Assembly (NCBI GenBank): GCA_049890115.1
Contig: JBMHCC010000002.1
Location: 1 to 64,000, forward strand
Length of the DNA stretch: 64,000 nt
Direction of reading: 5' to 3'
DNA from: UBA685 sp049890115
Lineage (GTDB): Bacteria > Pseudomonadota > Alphaproteobacteria > Puniceispirillales > Puniceispirillaceae
A program made the position numbers and the translations under genes. Of the stretch, positions 26,613-36,547 are shown piece after piece. Position 1 is the first letter of the stretch. The number at the start of each line of letters is the position of its first letter. A model generated the notes under the pieces. That model was not told the origin of the DNA. It was given only the letters and a program-made list of their open reading frames with translations, and searched no databases.

Positions 26613-27492
26613 GGCCCCCTTCGCGGTGTTTCTGCAACCGCTTCCCATATTGTTGTGACACACGGTCAAAGATAATCGCCAGAGCCACAATCGCCAGGCC
26701 ATTCATCAGGCCAAGCGCTAGATACTGGTTTGAAATAGCACGCAACACAGGCACACCAAGACCTTTCACACCAATCATCGAGGCAATCACAACCATAGCC
26801 AAAGCCATCATGATTGTCTGGTTAACGCCGGCAAAAATATTCGGCAATGCCAAAGGCACCTGAACACCCCATAGGCGTTGTTTATAATTCGCACCAAAGG
26901 CCGTGGCAGCTTCCATAACCTCAGCATCAACAAGTCGGATGCCAAGATTGGTCAGGCGCACAATCGGCGGGATGGCGTAAATACAAACAGCCAATAAGCC
27001 AGGAACCTTACCAATGCCAAGCAGCATCACAACAGGGATCAAATATACAAAAGACGGAATGGTCTGCATCACATCCAAAATAGGCGTGATAATCGTCTGC
27101 ACGCGGTCAGATCGCGCCATCAAAATACCTAGTGGTATGCCAACACCGATACAAACAAGCGTTGCGACAGAAATAATCGCAAGCGTTGCCATGGTGTCTT
27201 CCCACATACCGAAATAACCGATGACCAGGAATGCTGCAACAGTGCCGACAACAAGCTTCCAATTACGTGAGCCAAGCCAGGCAAGACCTGCTAGAACCGC
27301 AATAACAACAGGCCAAGGCGAGTTCGTCAAAAGCTTTTCAAACCACACCATAAATTGCAACAAGGGATAAAAGAATGCCTCTAGGGCATCGCCATATTCA
27401 CGCGAGAAGCTGCGGAAGCCAAAATCAATGGCCTTTTTAAAATCGCGCAGGTCACCGCGACCCATGGTCGGGAATTCATCAAAGAAATCCAT
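26602..27492 (-). CDS. proW: Glycine betaine/proline ABC transporter permease
   Basis: The 296-residue membrane protein has a long polar N-terminal region (residues 1-55), as in ProW, and about six helices. The segments PILDVMQTIPSFVYLIPVVMLLGIGKVPG and MEAATAFGANYKQRLWGVQVPLALPNI (EAA loop) are diagnostic for the betaine/proline permeases. It lies between proX and proV on the minus strand. A terminator-like hairpin separates it from proX. Confidence 0.93.
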   Translation of the reverse strand: MDFFDEFPTMGRGDLRDFKKAIDFGFRSFSREYGDALEAFFYPLLQFMVWFEKLLTNSPWPVVIAVLAGLAWLGSRNWKLVVGTVAAFLVIGYFGMWEDTMATLAIISVATLVCIGVGIPLGILMARSDRVQTIITPILDVMQTIPSFVYLIPVVMLLGIGKVPGLLAVCIYAIPPIVRLTNLGIRLVDAEVMEAATAFGANYKQRLWGVQVPLALPNIFAGVNQTIMMALAMVVIASMIGVKGLGVPVLRAISNQYLALGLMNGLAIVALAIIFDRVSQQYGKRLQKHREGGHGV

Positions 27493-27525
27493 AATCAGTC
27501 CTACTTAAAGTTTGTTAATGTAGAA

Positions 27526-27555
27526 AAGGCCTGCCAATTATTTGACAGGCCTCTT
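27526..27555 (-). terminator. Intercistronic hairpin between proX and proW
   Basis: Read on the minus strand, AGGCCTG (27552-27546) pairs with CAGGCCT (27533-27527) with an extended stem and a four-base loop, followed by TTTTCT. It lies right after proX. It may stop most transcripts or protect the proX message, so that the binding protein exceeds the permease. Confidence 0.65.
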
Positions 27556-27573
27556 TCATTGTTTCTCAAGGCT

Positions 27574-28578
27574 TTATAGAGACGCCTTAATTTTGGCAGC
27601 AGCGTCTGCTGATACCCATGTTGTCCACAGATCTTCATGCTGCAGCAGGAATTCAACAGCAGCATCTGCACCGCCAGCCTGCTCGTCACCCATGAATACC
27701 AACATGCCATTCATGACTGGACCAGGGAAAACACGCTTGTTCAGATAGTCAACAGCGATACCGCCCTTTGACTTAAAGGCATCTGTGATAACAGTATGCA
27801 CTTCTGAATGTGTCCATGAAGATGGCTTTGGATTAGCACAATCCTGTTCAGCCTTCACGATACAACCATCCCAGTTTTCAGAACCAGCCCATTCGCCCAT
27901 ATCAACAGGAACCATGCCGAACTTACCGATCATCGCTGTTGGTGACCAATAGTAACCTAGCCAGTTTTCGCCACGCTCAACAGCTTTTGCCATTGAACCG
28001 TCTAGACCAGCAGCTGAACCTGGATCAACCAAAAGCCAGCCCTTCTTTTCCATTTCGAAAGCACGGTACAGGTTTGCGTTTGCCAACTGACAACCCCAAC
28101 CAGCAGGACAACCAACAAAAGCACCTTTTGATGAATCTTCTGGGTGTGGGAACAGATGCGGGCTAGCCAGCAACTTGTTAATGTCATTTACGATTTCTGG
28201 GTGCTTTTCAGCTGTGTGTGGTGGAACCCACCAGCCTTCACCAAGCTGTGTGATAGGGCCATCATTTACTGAATGCAAACGGCCTTCATCCATCGCAGCG
28301 AATAATGGTTCACGCACAGCGTTAATCCATAGTTCGCCAGCAATATCTGGCTGACCTTTTTCGTTCATTGATGCAAATGTTGTTGTTGTTGCACCTGGAA
28401 CTAATTCAACTTCACAACCATAACCTTCTTCAAGGATGATTTTGTCAACATTGGCCATCAATTCACCTGATGCCCAGTTCCATTCTGCAATAGAAATTGA
28501 ACCACAATCAGCTTTTGCAGCATTTGACATTGTCAGTGCAACACCGACACCAGCCAAACCCATAAAAAACTTTTTCAT
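27574..28578 (-). CDS. proX: Glycine betaine/proline-type ABC transporter, periplasmic binding protein
   Basis: The 334-residue protein has a signal peptide (MKKFFMGLAGVGVALTMSNA, cut near AKA). The mature part shows IAEWNWASGELMANVDKIIL and GQPDIAGELWINAV, which fit the OpuAC/ProX family that traps quaternary amines in a tryptophan cage; several Trp residues (GEGWWVPPHT) are present. GGGAGGA precedes the ATG. It heads the proXWV operon and is divergent from pncA. Glycine betaine is the likeliest ligand, but this family also carries proline betaine, choline or DMSP, so the ligand is inferred. Confidence 0.92.
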   Translation of the reverse strand: MKKFFMGLAGVGVALTMSNAAKADCGSISIAEWNWASGELMANVDKIILEEGYGCEVELVPGATTTTFASMNEKGQPDIAGELWINAVREPLFAAMDEGRLHSVNDGPITQLGEGWWVPPHTAEKHPEIVNDINKLLASPHLFPHPEDSSKGAFVGCPAGWGCQLANANLYRAFEMEKKGWLLVDPGSAAGLDGSMAKAVERGENWLGYYWSPTAMIGKFGMVPVDMGEWAGSENWDGCIVKAEQDCANPKPSSWTHSEVHTVITDAFKSKGGIAVDYLNKRVFPGPVMNGMLVFMGDEQAGGADAAVEFLLQHEDLWTTWVSADAAAKIKASL

Positions 28579-28914
28579 TTTATCCTCCCAATTGGACTTT
28601 TATAATTGCTAAAATTAAGCAGATGATAGGGCAACAGCAATGTTCCCTAACCGACTCATATTGTAAGCATGTTTGTACATATCATGGCAACCGTAATTCT
28701 GGAAAAACTATCTCATCATGAAGAATGATGATTTCATTGTCTTAAATTGATTGGCTCTGCTTATGAAAAACCATTTCAGTCTTGTTGTTGCATTTTGACT
28801 ATATTGCACTTTAGAACATGGCATAAGCATGTCATAATTTCGACAAATCTATGAACTGTTTGATAAGCTGGCTGCACAATATTAAATGATAAATAATCGG
28901 GGAATATAGGTAAG
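28579..28914. other. Intergenic region between divergent proX and pncA
   Basis: These 336 bases hold no convincing open frame. They carry the ribosome site of proX and two small inverted repeats: CATCAT-GAAGA-ATGATG (28714-28730) and ATGT-TTGT-ACAT near 28669. Either could bind a regulator of the betaine operon. I could not fix a promoter with confidence on either strand. Confidence 0.5.
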
Positions 28915-29532
28915 ATGAAAAATTCTAAGGCGTTGATTTGCATTGATATTCAGAATGATTTTTGCCCAGGTGGCGCATTGGCAGTCACAGAAGGTGATGC
29001 CATTATTGCCCCTGTGAATCAGCTGATAGAGCGCGCATCAGCCGCTGGCGATATGATAGTGATGACGCAAGATTGGCATCCAGCTAATCACGCTAGCTTT
29101 GCTAGTCAGCATGATGGTCTTGCACCTTTTTCACGAATCACTATGCCCTATGGCGAGCAGACCTTATGGCCAGATCATTGTGTCCAAGGCTCATCTGGCG
29201 CGGCATTTCATGATGATCTTTTATTAGATTCGGCGCATATGATCGTGCGCAAAGGCTATCGTTCGATGATTGATTCTTATTCAGCTTTTTTTGAAAATGA
29301 CAGAATCACGCCAACAGGGCTGCATGGTTTCTTGCAGGAAGCTGGGGTCAGCCAATTAATGATGGCAGGCCTTGCGACTGATTATTGTGTTGCCTTTTCA
29401 GCACTTGACGCTGCACATCTTGGTTATGAGGTAACGGTCATTGAACATGCCTGCCGTGCCATCGACCTTGATGGGTCACTTGCTAGGCAGATGTCAGCGA
29501 TGAGCCAAGCAGGCATTCAGTTTGCTGATTAA
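28915..29532 (+). CDS. pncA: Nicotinamidase
   Basis: The 205-residue cysteine hydrolase converts nicotinamide to nicotinate for NAD salvage. The catalytic triad is visible: Asp in IDIQNDFCPGGAL (residue 12), Lys in VRKGYRS near 112 and Cys in LATDYCVAFSA near 158. Metal-site residues occur in TQDWHPANHASF. The length is normal. Its leader reads ATAGGTAAG before ATG. It stands alone and converges on glpK. Confidence 0.95.
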   Translation: MKNSKALICIDIQNDFCPGGALAVTEGDAIIAPVNQLIERASAAGDMIVMTQDWHPANHASFASQHDGLAPFSRITMPYGEQTLWPDHCVQGSSGAAFHDDLLLDSAHMIVRKGYRSMIDSYSAFFENDRITPTGLHGFLQEAGVSQLMMAGLATDYCVAFSALDAAHLGYEVTVIEHACRAIDLDGSLARQMSAMSQAGIQFAD

Positions 29533-29542
29533 ATTTTGGCCA

Positions 29543-31036
29543 TCAGCCTTGCATTAAGGTGCGCTCTATGGCTGTTTGCCAGCCAGCTAGCAAGCTGGAA
29601 CGTGCCTCATCACCCATATTAGGCGTGAAATGCTGATCAAGCTGCCAGATAGATGCCATATCATCCAAGGATGAAGCATGACCATCTTGCAATAACGCTA
29701 GCATGGCTGCGCCAAGGGCTGTTGTTTCAGCAATGACAGGGCGCTCAATGCGCTGATCGAGCAAATCAGCCATAAATTGCATCAGCCAATTATTGGCGAC
29801 CATACCGCCATCAACTTTGATGCCGTTACACGCAATGCCATCTGCTGCCATTGCCGCAATTAAATCATAGGTTTGATAGGCAACTGATTCCAAAGCGGCT
29901 CTGGCAAAATGCTCAGGTCCTGTATCTCTGGTGATTCCATAAATCGCCCCTCTGGCATGAGGCGCCCAATGTGGTGCGCCAAGCCCTGTCAGGGCAGGTA
30001 CCATATAAACACCATCATGGCTGGCAAGCGATGATGCCATAGCCTCACTGGCAGCCGCATCTGGCAGAATTTTTAAACCATCTCTCAGCCACTGAATAAT
30101 AGCTCCTGAGATAAAGATAGACCCCTCTAGCCCATAGGTGGTTTTCCCATCTAGCTGATAGGCCACAGTTGATAATAATTTATTGCTAGAATGAAGGCGT
30201 TTTGTGCCAGTATTTGCCAGCATGAAACAGCCTGTGCCATAGGTTGATTTTATTGCGCCTTGGGCAAAACAAGCCTGTCCGATAGTGGCTGCTTGCTGAT
30301 CGCCCGCAACCCCTAAAATCGGCAGAGATTGCCCTAGTAATTCTGGCAGGCTATCACCGAAATGGCTGGCACAATCACGCACCTCTGGCAATAAGGATTG
30401 GGGCACATTAAAAATAGCGCAGAGCCTGTCATCCCATTGTCCTTCATTGATATTATAGAGATTGGTGCGGCTGGCATTTGTGGCATCTGTCACATGAGAT
30501 TTACCGCCTGTCAGATGCCAAATCAAAAAGCTGTCAACGGTTCCAAAACATAAATCACCTTGTTCGGCTCTGGCTCTGGCTCCATCCACATGGTCAAGAA
30601 TCCACGCAATTTTGGTCGCACTGAAATAGGGGTCAAGCAGCAAGCCTGAGGCCTTGGTTACCTCATCAAGCACACCTTGTTTTTGTAATGTTTCGCAATG
30701 GCTAGCAGTGCGTCTATCCTGCCAGACAATAGCGTTATAGATTGGCTTGCCTGTATGTCTGTCCCAAATGATGGTTGTTTCGCGCTGATTGGTGATGCCG
30801 ATGGCCTGAACAGGTCGCTCCATTGTCTCAGCACGGCGCATCATTTCTCTGGAAACCTGCAAAGTTGTTTCCCAAATATCAGAGGGGCGATGCTCTACCC
30901 AGCCATCTTGTGGAAAGATTTGTTCAAATTCCTGATTGACCTGCCCTAATAAGGTGCCATCTGATGAAAATAGAATGGCGCGTGAGCTGGTTGTTCCTTG
31001 ATCTATTGCAAGGATCGTTTTAGAGCTGTCAGACAT
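29543..31036 (-). CDS. glpK: Glycerol kinase
   Basis: The 497-residue FGGY-family kinase phosphorylates glycerol to glycerol 3-phosphate. It opens with the ATP phosphate loop ILAIDQGTTSSRAILF (residues 8-23). It also has the glycerol site region ITNQRETTIIWDRHTG near 82 and the adenine-binding motif KVDGGMVANNWLMQF near 405. The length is exact for GlpK. It is divergent from glpD, with about 100 bases between. No glycerol facilitator gene is nearby. Confidence 0.97.
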   Translation of the reverse strand: MSDSSKTILAIDQGTTSSRAILFSSDGTLLGQVNQEFEQIFPQDGWVEHRPSDIWETTLQVSREMMRRAETMERPVQAIGITNQRETTIIWDRHTGKPIYNAIVWQDRRTASHCETLQKQGVLDEVTKASGLLLDPYFSATKIAWILDHVDGARARAEQGDLCFGTVDSFLIWHLTGGKSHVTDATNASRTNLYNINEGQWDDRLCAIFNVPQSLLPEVRDCASHFGDSLPELLGQSLPILGVAGDQQAATIGQACFAQGAIKSTYGTGCFMLANTGTKRLHSSNKLLSTVAYQLDGKTTYGLEGSIFISGAIIQWLRDGLKILPDAAASEAMASSLASHDGVYMVPALTGLGAPHWAPHARGAIYGITRDTGPEHFARAALESVAYQTYDLIAAMAADGIACNGIKVDGGMVANNWLMQFMADLLDQRIERPVIAETTALGAAMLALLQDGHASSLDDMASIWQLDQHFTPNMGDEARSSLLAGWQTAIERTLMQG

Positions 31037-31154
31037 TGTTTAATACTTTCGCTTATTCAGACCATTTTGGTTTTTTGTCAGTCATCAGACCAAATATCTT
31101 GTAGGTGATCAAGCGCTTTGGAAAGTCAGTTTTATCGTGACAAAATTAGGACAG

Positions 31155-32675
31155 ATGAAACACCCACAATCAGATGATAGCCAAGCTGACGATAAGCCTC
31201 ACTATGATGTTGTCATTATTGGCGGCGGTATTAATGGCTGCGGCATTGCAAGAGAGCTAGCTGCCAAGGGCTATTCTGTCTATTTGGCAGAAGCGCGTGA
31301 TTTATCATCTGGTACATCATCATGGTCAACAAAGCTGATTCATGGCGGCTTGCGCTATCTAGAACATTATGAATTCAGACTTGTCAGAGAAGCATTGCGT
31401 GAGCGTGAGACGCTGATGAAGATGGCGCCTCATCTTATTCACCCTTTGCGCTTTATTTTGCCGCATTTGCCATCAATGAGACCGAAATGGCTACTGCGTC
31501 TTGGGCTGTTTTTATATGATAATTTGGGTGGTCGGCAAAAATTGGCTGGCTCGCATAGCATCAATTTGAAACAAGATGAAGCTGGCAGAATTTTAAAGCC
31601 TGAATTCACATCTGCATTTGAATATTCAGATTGTTTTGTTGATGATAACAGGCTGACTATCTTAAATGCGCGTGCTGCCCAAAATTATGGTGCTGTTATT
31701 CAGCCCTATAATGCGGTTCTTTCAGCGCAAAAAACTGAAAATGGTTGGCAGATTAAAACTGAAAAGCAATCCATCACAGCATCACTTATCATTAACGCTG
31801 CTGGGCCATGGGCAGACCAGGTGCGCTCTTTGTCAGGGCGTTCCTCTAATGATAAAAAATTACGGCTTGTGCGCGGCTCTCATATCATTACCGATAAAAA
31901 ATTTGATCATGATAGAGCCTATATTTTTCAGAATTCAGATGGCCGCATTTTATTCGCGATACCCTATCTTGATGATTATACGCTATTTGGCACAACAGAT
32001 GTTGATCATGAAGATAGTCCTGATGCGCCAGAAATTTCAGATGCTGAAATTGATTATATCTGTGCTGAAGTATCGCATTATTTAAAACAAGCTATCACCC
32101 CTGAAGATGTGCGTTTTACCTATTCAGGCGTGCGCCCACTTTATGATGATGGCGCATCACAAGCCCAATCAGCCACCAGAGATTATGTGCTTGGCTATGA
32201 AGAAGACACAAATGATAGCTGGCTGAATATATTTGGCGGCAAATTAACCACCTATCGCAAATTAGCCAAAGCAGTGTCTGCAAAGATTGAAAACATCCTG
32301 CCTGCGCCATCAAATAATGAGGCTGGCGCTTCTTATCTGCCTGGCGGTAATATGGCCAATGGTGATTTTTCTGCCTTTCTTACCAGCGTGCAACGTGAAT
32401 TCCCAACCATTGATGATACAAGGTTGCGCCGAATGGCCAAGGCTTATGGCACTGAAATCTATAGTATTTTAGGCAATGCCAATGAACCTGCTGATGAAGG
32501 TATTGATTTTGGTTGCGGGCTTTATCAGGCAGAGGTTGATTTTCTGATTGCACATGAATGGGCAAAGACAGCTGATGATATTTTGATGCGCCGATCCAAA
32601 TTAGGCTATCAATTTAATGACCAACAGCGCCGCACTCTCTCAGATTATCTGGCATCTCATCCAGCATTAAGCTGA
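31155..32675 (+). CDS. glpD: Aerobic glycerol-3-phosphate dehydrogenase
   Basis: The 506-residue membrane-associated flavoprotein oxidises glycerol 3-phosphate to dihydroxyacetone phosphate and feeds electrons to ubiquinone. The FAD fold VVIIGGGINGCGIARELA lies near residue 20. The motifs SSGTSSWSTKLIHGGLRYLEHYEF and YSGVRPLYDDG are diagnostic of GlpD. A GTG at 31137 is an alternative start six codons earlier; ATG 31155 has AGGA close upstream but with short spacing. With divergent glpK it completes entry of glycerol into glycolysis. Confidence 0.95.
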   Translation: MKHPQSDDSQADDKPHYDVVIIGGGINGCGIARELAAKGYSVYLAEARDLSSGTSSWSTKLIHGGLRYLEHYEFRLVREALRERETLMKMAPHLIHPLRFILPHLPSMRPKWLLRLGLFLYDNLGGRQKLAGSHSINLKQDEAGRILKPEFTSAFEYSDCFVDDNRLTILNARAAQNYGAVIQPYNAVLSAQKTENGWQIKTEKQSITASLIINAAGPWADQVRSLSGRSSNDKKLRLVRGSHIITDKKFDHDRAYIFQNSDGRILFAIPYLDDYTLFGTTDVDHEDSPDAPEISDAEIDYICAEVSHYLKQAITPEDVRFTYSGVRPLYDDGASQAQSATRDYVLGYEEDTNDSWLNIFGGKLTTYRKLAKAVSAKIENILPAPSNNEAGASYLPGGNMANGDFSAFLTSVQREFPTIDDTRLRRMAKAYGTEIYSILGNANEPADEGIDFGCGLYQAEVDFLIAHEWAKTADDILMRRSKLGYQFNDQQRRTLSDYLASHPALS

Positions 32676-32749
32676 TTTTATGCTAGTCACAGCCTGTTTT
32701 TAAGGCTAGATAAGGCTCAGCATTTATCCCCCTCATCTTATCAGGTCTT

Positions 32750-34576
32750 ATGAGTATGACAAACGCGCTTCGTAATATCGCCATTATTGCCCATGTTGAT
32801 CATGGCAAAACAACCTTGATTGATAGTCTGATGAAACAAAGCGGCATGTTCCGCACCAATCAGCAAGTTGAAGAAAGGCTGATGGATTCAGGTGATCTGG
32901 AAAAAGAACGTGGCATCACCATTTTGGCCAAGCCAACCTCTATTGAATGGCAAGATACCCGTATCAACATCATTGATACGCCAGGCCATGCTGATTTTGG
33001 CGGTGAGGTTGAACGTGTTCTTGGTATGGCAGATGGGGTGATATTGCTGACAGATGCTGCTGAAGGGCCAATGCCGCAAACCAAATTTGTCCTTGGTAAG
33101 GCATTATCGCAAGGTCTAAAGCCGATTGTGATCATCAATAAGATTGACCGCCCTGATGGCCGTCCTGAAGAGGTGGTTGATGAGGTGTTTGATCTATTTG
33201 TGGCACTTGATGCGAATGAAGAGCAGCTTGATTTCCCCATTTTATACGCCTCTGGCCGTGATGGCTGGTGTGTTGAAAATCTTGATGATGAAAGAGAATC
33301 TCTGGCACCTTTGCTTAATCTGGTTGTCAGCCATGTTAGCCAGCCACAAGTTGATAAGGATGCGCCTTTTGCGATGCTAGCGACATTGCTAGATTCTGAT
33401 TTATATCTTGGCAGATGCCTGACAGGGCGTGTCATTCAAGGGCGCGCTAAAATGAATGAGGCGGTGCATGCCTTAAATCTTGATGGCGCTGTTGTTGAAG
33501 CAGGCAGACTAACAAAATTATTGCGCTTTGAAGGCACAGAACGTGTGCCTGTTGATGAGGTTGAAGCTGGTGATATTGTCTGTATTGCTGGTCTGACTGT
33601 GGCATCTGTGTCAGATACGATTGCTGCGAAAGCTGTGACTGAGCCTGTGCAATCGACACCTATTGATCCGCCAACAATGTCTGTCACCATTACGGTGAAT
33701 GACTCGCCTTTGGCTGGCCGTGAAGGCAAAAAAGTGACCTCTACTTTGATAAGAGAGCGTCTTTTGGCAGAAGCTGAAACCAATGTGGCTATTACATTTC
33801 AGGAAAGTGACGGGCGTGATGCCTTTGAAATTGGTGGGCGCGGTGAATTACAGCTAGGTGTTCTAATCGAAACAATGCGCCGTGAAGGGTTCGAGATGAC
33901 TGTCTCACGCCCTAATGTGCTATTCCGCCGTGATGAAGCTGGTAAATTACAAGAGCCTATCGAAGAAGTAACGATTGATGTGGATGAAGAATTTTCAAGC
34001 ACAGTGATTGATGGGATGAATCGCCGCAAAGCAGAGATGATTGATATGCGCTCTGCTGGTGCTGGTAAAACAAGGCTATTATTCCATGCCCCTTCACGCG
34101 GTCTTATTGGCTATCAGTCACGCTTTTTAACAGCAACCAGAGGTACTGGCGTTCTGAACCGTATCTTCCATAGCTATGCTAGCCATAAAGGTGACATTCA
34201 AGGTCGGCGTAATGGTGTGCTTGTCTCAAATGATAGCGGGACTGCTGTTGCTTATGCGCTATTTAACCTGCAAGAACGTGGTGTGATGTTTATCAATCCA
34301 CAAGATGCTGTTTATCAGGGTATGGTGATTGGCGAGAATTCACGTGATAATGATCTAGATGTGAATGTGCTAAAAGGCAAAAAGCTAACGAATGTCAGAG
34401 CATCTGGCAGTGATGAAGCTACAGTCTTAACGCCGCCGCGCCGGATGTCATTAGAAGAAATGATGGCCTATATTAATGAAGATGAATTATTAGAGGTCAC
34501 ACCTGATTCTTTGCGCTTGCGTAAACGCCACCTCATCCCGCATGAGCGCAAAAAAGCAGCACGTACCGCAAGCTGA
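32750..34576 (+). CDS. typA: Ribosome-associated GTPase TypA/BipA
   Basis: The 608-residue translational GTPase has G1 AHVDHGKTT (residues 14-22), the switch II motif DTPGHADFGGEVERVL near 76 and G4 NKIDRPDGRP near 130. EF-G-like domains III and V and the BipA-specific C-terminus (RASGSDEATVLTPPRRMSLEE) follow. It binds the 70S ribosome under stress and in cold and helps 50S maturation. ATG 32756, two codons later, is an equally good start. It converges on the DksA-like gene with 5 bases between stops. Confidence 0.97.
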   Translation: MSMTNALRNIAIIAHVDHGKTTLIDSLMKQSGMFRTNQQVEERLMDSGDLEKERGITILAKPTSIEWQDTRINIIDTPGHADFGGEVERVLGMADGVILLTDAAEGPMPQTKFVLGKALSQGLKPIVIINKIDRPDGRPEEVVDEVFDLFVALDANEEQLDFPILYASGRDGWCVENLDDERESLAPLLNLVVSHVSQPQVDKDAPFAMLATLLDSDLYLGRCLTGRVIQGRAKMNEAVHALNLDGAVVEAGRLTKLLRFEGTERVPVDEVEAGDIVCIAGLTVASVSDTIAAKAVTEPVQSTPIDPPTMSVTITVNDSPLAGREGKKVTSTLIRERLLAEAETNVAITFQESDGRDAFEIGGRGELQLGVLIETMRREGFEMTVSRPNVLFRRDEAGKLQEPIEEVTIDVDEEFSSTVIDGMNRRKAEMIDMRSAGAGKTRLLFHAPSRGLIGYQSRFLTATRGTGVLNRIFHSYASHKGDIQGRRNGVLVSNDSGTAVAYALFNLQERGVMFINPQDAVYQGMVIGENSRDNDLDVNVLKGKKLTNVRASGSDEATVLTPPRRMSLEEMMAYINEDELLEVTPDSLRLRKRHLIPHERKKAARTAS

Positions 34577-34581
34577 TAACG

Positions 34582-34905
34582 TTATTGGCAGGTAATACAA
34601 AGGCTAGCAGCAGGATCGATCGCTAATCGTTTTGGCGCGATTGCCTCACCACAAGATAAGCATTCCCCAAAACTGCCATCATTTATGCGATTTAGGGCTG
34701 CTTTTAATCTTGTAATTCTAGCGCGGCGTCGGTCTTCTTTGGCAAGTTCCATTGATTGCTGTTGCATCGCATCCATGCGCGATAGCCTGCCAACTGATTG
34801 CTGATCTAATGTCACAGGCGCTCTGCTTGCTTGGCTGGTTTGGCTTATCTCTTCCAGCTCTGCAATTTCATCTTGGATTATTTTTTGAAAATCTGGTTTT
34901 GCCAA
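34582..34905 (-). CDS. DksA/TraR-family zinc-finger protein
   Basis: The 107-residue protein has an N-terminal helical coiled-coil region and a C-terminal zinc finger, CLSCGEAIAPKRL...CITCQ (residues about 83-107). It is shorter than the 150-residue DksA and closer to the small TraR/YbiI class, which bind in the RNA polymerase secondary channel. It lacks the canonical DxxDxA acidic tip at the usual position, so activity like that of DksA is uncertain. It is transcribed toward typA. The aldehyde dehydrogenase gene ends 26 bases upstream of it on the same strand. Confidence 0.85.
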   Translation of the reverse strand: MAKPDFQKIIQDEIAELEEISQTSQASRAPVTLDQQSVGRLSRMDAMQQQSMELAKEDRRRARITRLKAALNRINDGSFGECLSCGEAIAPKRLAIDPAASLCITCQ

Positions 34906-34931
34906 AAATCATCAATCCTTAATGGTTTTTG

Positions 34932-36380
34932 TTAGTCAGGCATCCCAGATGGCATACCAATATAGGCTGTTTTCACGCTGGTATAAAACTCAACAGCGGC
35001 TCTGCCTTGTTCACGCACCCCATGCGAGGATGAACCGCGGCCCCCAAATGGCACATGATAATCTGTGCCAGCTGTTGGCAGATTGACCATCACAACCCCT
35101 GTCTTAGCATTGCGGCGGAAATGGCTGGCTCTGGCATGTGAGCTTGTCATAATGCCAGCTGTTAGGCCAAATTCGGTATCATTTGCGATGGTCAGAGCTT
35201 GTTCGTAACTATCTGCTTTTAGCAAAGCTGTCATGGGGCCAAACATCTCTTCCACATTGATTGTCGACTGGTTATCAAGACCTGCAATGATAGCAGGTTC
35301 CATAAAGTGACCATTCGTTGGCCTGTCAAGCACCGCGCCACCCCATAGGATTTCACCGCCCTCTTTGCGCGCTATCTCAAGATAATTCTGATTAGATTGT
35401 AATTGCGATGCGCTGACCACTGGGCCTATCTGTGTGCCCTCTTCAAGCGCATGACCGACGATCATTTTTTGTGTGGCAGTCGTAAATTTCTCGACAAATT
35501 CTTCGTAAATTGGCGCATGGATTATCAGGCGTGATGACGCTGTGCATTTCTGTCCAGAGCCGCCAAAAGCACCGCCAACAGCACAAGCGATTGCCAAATC
35601 CATATCGCAATCATCCATTACCACTAATGGGTTTTTTGAACCCATTTCCATCTGTAATTTGGTCAGGTTAGGGGCAGCTGTGCAGGCAATTTGCCTGCCA
35701 GTTTCAAGCGAGCCTGTAAAAGTAATGGCGTCGATATCTTTGTGACTAGCAATCGCATCACCAATTTCACTGCCAGACCCCATGACAAGGTTAAATAGAC
35801 CAGCTGGCAGATTTTGTTTGGCGATAATTTCAGTTAATGCCACAGCAGATGCTGGCACTAAATTGGCTGGCTTCCAGATAACAGCATTACCAAAGGCAAG
35901 GGCAGGGGCAATTTTCCAAACGGCTGTTGCTGTTGGGAAATTCCAAGGGGAAATGACAGCAACAACGCCTATCGGCTCGCGGCGCACATCGATTTCAATA
36001 TTGGGGCGAACAGAATCAGCGTTTTCACCAAGCTGGCGCAATGTTTCAGCAGCAAAATAGGTAAAAAATTGGCCAGCACGATAGACCTCACCCTTGCCTT
36101 CCGCCAAGGGTTTGCCTTCTTCGCGTGACAATAAATATCCCAACTCTTCTGAGCGTGCCATTAATTCTTCACCAATGGCCATCAGGGCTGAATAACGTTG
36201 CTCTATGCCAGTTGCAGCCCATTGTGCTTGCGCCTGTTTGGCAGCATCAATCGCATCTTCTAGGTCAGTCAGGCTAGCTTGTGCAAAATCACCAATAATA
36301 TCAGATATGTCTGACGGGTTATGATTGGCGATAGTGCTTGTACCATTGCGCCATGCGCCAGCAATATAATTCTGTGTCAT
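34932..36380 (-). CDS. NAD(P)-dependent aldehyde dehydrogenase (ketoglutarate-semialdehyde type)
   Basis: The 482-residue ALDH has the oxyanion Asn in SPWNFPTATAVWK near residue 143, the general base Glu in LQMEMGSKNP near 243 and the catalytic Cys in GGSGQKCTASSR near 278. The C-terminal stretch FGGRGSSSHGVREQGRAAVE resembles 2,5-dioxovalerate (2-oxoglutarate semialdehyde) dehydrogenases and succinate-semialdehyde dehydrogenases. ATG 36380 has GGGGGA upstream; the frame extends ten codons further. No partner gene indicates the substrate. Confidence 0.87.
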   Translation of the reverse strand: MTQNYIAGAWRNGTSTIANHNPSDISDIIGDFAQASLTDLEDAIDAAKQAQAQWAATGIEQRYSALMAIGEELMARSEELGYLLSREEGKPLAEGKGEVYRAGQFFTYFAAETLRQLGENADSVRPNIEIDVRREPIGVVAVISPWNFPTATAVWKIAPALAFGNAVIWKPANLVPASAVALTEIIAKQNLPAGLFNLVMGSGSEIGDAIASHKDIDAITFTGSLETGRQIACTAAPNLTKLQMEMGSKNPLVVMDDCDMDLAIACAVGGAFGGSGQKCTASSRLIIHAPIYEEFVEKFTTATQKMIVGHALEEGTQIGPVVSASQLQSNQNYLEIARKEGGEILWGGAVLDRPTNGHFMEPAIIAGLDNQSTINVEEMFGPMTALLKADSYEQALTIANDTEFGLTAGIMTSSHARASHFRRNAKTGVVMVNLPTAGTDYHVPFGGRGSSSHGVREQGRAAVEFYTSVKTAYIGMPSGMPD

Positions 36381-36547
36381 TTTATCCCCCATAGACAGCC
36401 ATGATGGCACATCTGACCGAAACTGTCCTAATGCGTCAATCTCTTTTTATCAACAAAGCCGAAAGCAGGCTTGACTTCACATCAGCAAATTCCGATATCT
36501 AGGCTTCCGGCACCTAGCAAAGTCAATGACAAGAACAGGACGTCTTT

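Noticed and set aside
26613..26702. 30-residue N-terminal extension of ProV
   Set aside because: Lies wholly within proW on the same strand and lacks family similarity, while ATG 26612 has a strong ribosome site.
36471..36500. hflX promoter (TTGACT and ATATCT)
   Set aside because: The -10 matches poorly and the spacing is 18. Not strong enough to list.
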